Program-made: the position numbers and the translations under genes
Shown: in pieces, positions 20,681-20,820 of the stretch
Position numbering within the stretch: position 1 is the first letter of the stretch
Layout of the letters: each line of letters opens with the position of its first letter
The notes under the pieces: generated by a model
What the model was told of the DNA's origin: nothing
What the model saw: only the letters and a program-made list of their open reading frames with translations
Databases searched by the model: none
From: a virus
Direction: 5' to 3' (one strand)
Virus record (IMG/VR): IMGVR_UViG_3300017782_000291
Location: 1-20,820 of that record
DNA: 20,820 nucleotides

Positions 20681-20820
20681 TGCCTAGATATAAAGTGATG
20701 GCAACAGAGTATGTATACAAAGATACCTTTGTTTATGCAGAGGACGCAGAAGAGGCGTACGAAAAAGCACAGGGAGATATACATTGGGAAGTTGTAGGCG
20801 GGGACTTTGAAATTCACGCA
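20680..20820 (+). CDS. small protein, partial (cut by the window end)
   Basis: An open frame of 47 codons that runs off the right edge: MPRYKVMATEYVYKD, then FVYAEDAEEAYEKA and an HWEVVGGDFEI segment. The pattern of a strand, then acidic Ala/Glu-rich helix (DAEEAYEKA), then strand recalls small phage proteins with a V/Y-A-x-D-A-E-E-A core. The ATG at 20680 overlaps the upstream stop (TAATG), so it is translationally coupled. Length and function cannot be judged from this fragment. Confidence 0.6.
   Translation, partial: MPRYKVMATEYVYKDTFVYAEDAEEAYEKAQGDIHWEVVGGDFEIHA

Noticed and set aside
1-20820. Signs of a temperate phage or mobile element (integrase, attachment site, transposase, terminal repeats).
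   Set aside because: None of these is visible in the window; only the unseen remainder of the genome could contain them.

Overview
This window looks like part of the genome of a lytic tailed dsDNA phage, probably a podovirus of a marine alphaproteobacterium. That reading rests on gene content and order: a T7-like replication set without an RNA polymerase in the window, a cobalamin-dependent (class II) ribonucleotide reductase, MazG, DUF3310, T7-type endonuclease I, and a run of very large proteins of the internal-virion/ejection type. A class II reductase together with a polymerase split into separate exonuclease and polymerase genes recalls the cobavirus-like (Zobellviridae-type) podoviruses of roseobacters. 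The host and family assignment is an inference.

Layout. (1) Positions 11-9074, plus strand: a tightly packed late cassette. It holds a holin-like membrane peptide, a 445-aa Asn-ladder coiled-coil protein, two small proteins, a 618-aa protein, a 1459-aa giant protein and a Met/Gly/Lys-rich 93-aa protein. Neighbouring genes overlap or nearly touch. A strong terminator for this transcript lies at 9344-9378, inside a gene of the opposite strand. (2) Positions 19560-9058, minus strand: one almost gap-free operon of 17 genes. In order of transcription these are primase, DnaB-type helicase, 3'-5' exonuclease, DNA polymerase, a probable ssDNA-binding protein, a Cas4/RecB-like nuclease, a 131-aa unknown, endonuclease I, a 123-aa unknown, MazG, DUF3310, a zinc-ribbon peptide, class II RNR, two micro-proteins, a small PD-(D/E)XK-like protein and a 73-aa protein. 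Most junctions are ATGA or TGATG overlaps. (3) Positions 19561-19701: a divergent promoter region with back-to-back sigma70-like boxes. (4) Positions 19702-20820, plus strand: small early genes, including a ribbon-helix-helix regulator, followed by a terminator, a second strong promoter whose -10 sits inside a perfect inverted repeat, and two more small genes, the last cut by the window edge.

How it works together (inference): host sigma70-type promoters fire in both directions from about 19.6 kb. Leftward transcription makes the replisome and the nucleotide supply; rightward transcription makes small early and regulatory proteins. The RHH protein is a candidate repressor acting at the palindromic promoter at 20331-20369 or at the divergent region. 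The left cassette supplies the virion ejection machinery and lysis.

Striking sequence-level features: I found no GATC anywhere in the window (about 81 expected at random). The polymerase carries a DnaJ-like double CXXCXGXG zinc motif in its thumb region. The 445-aa protein has an 11-residue Asn periodicity running for almost 190 residues.
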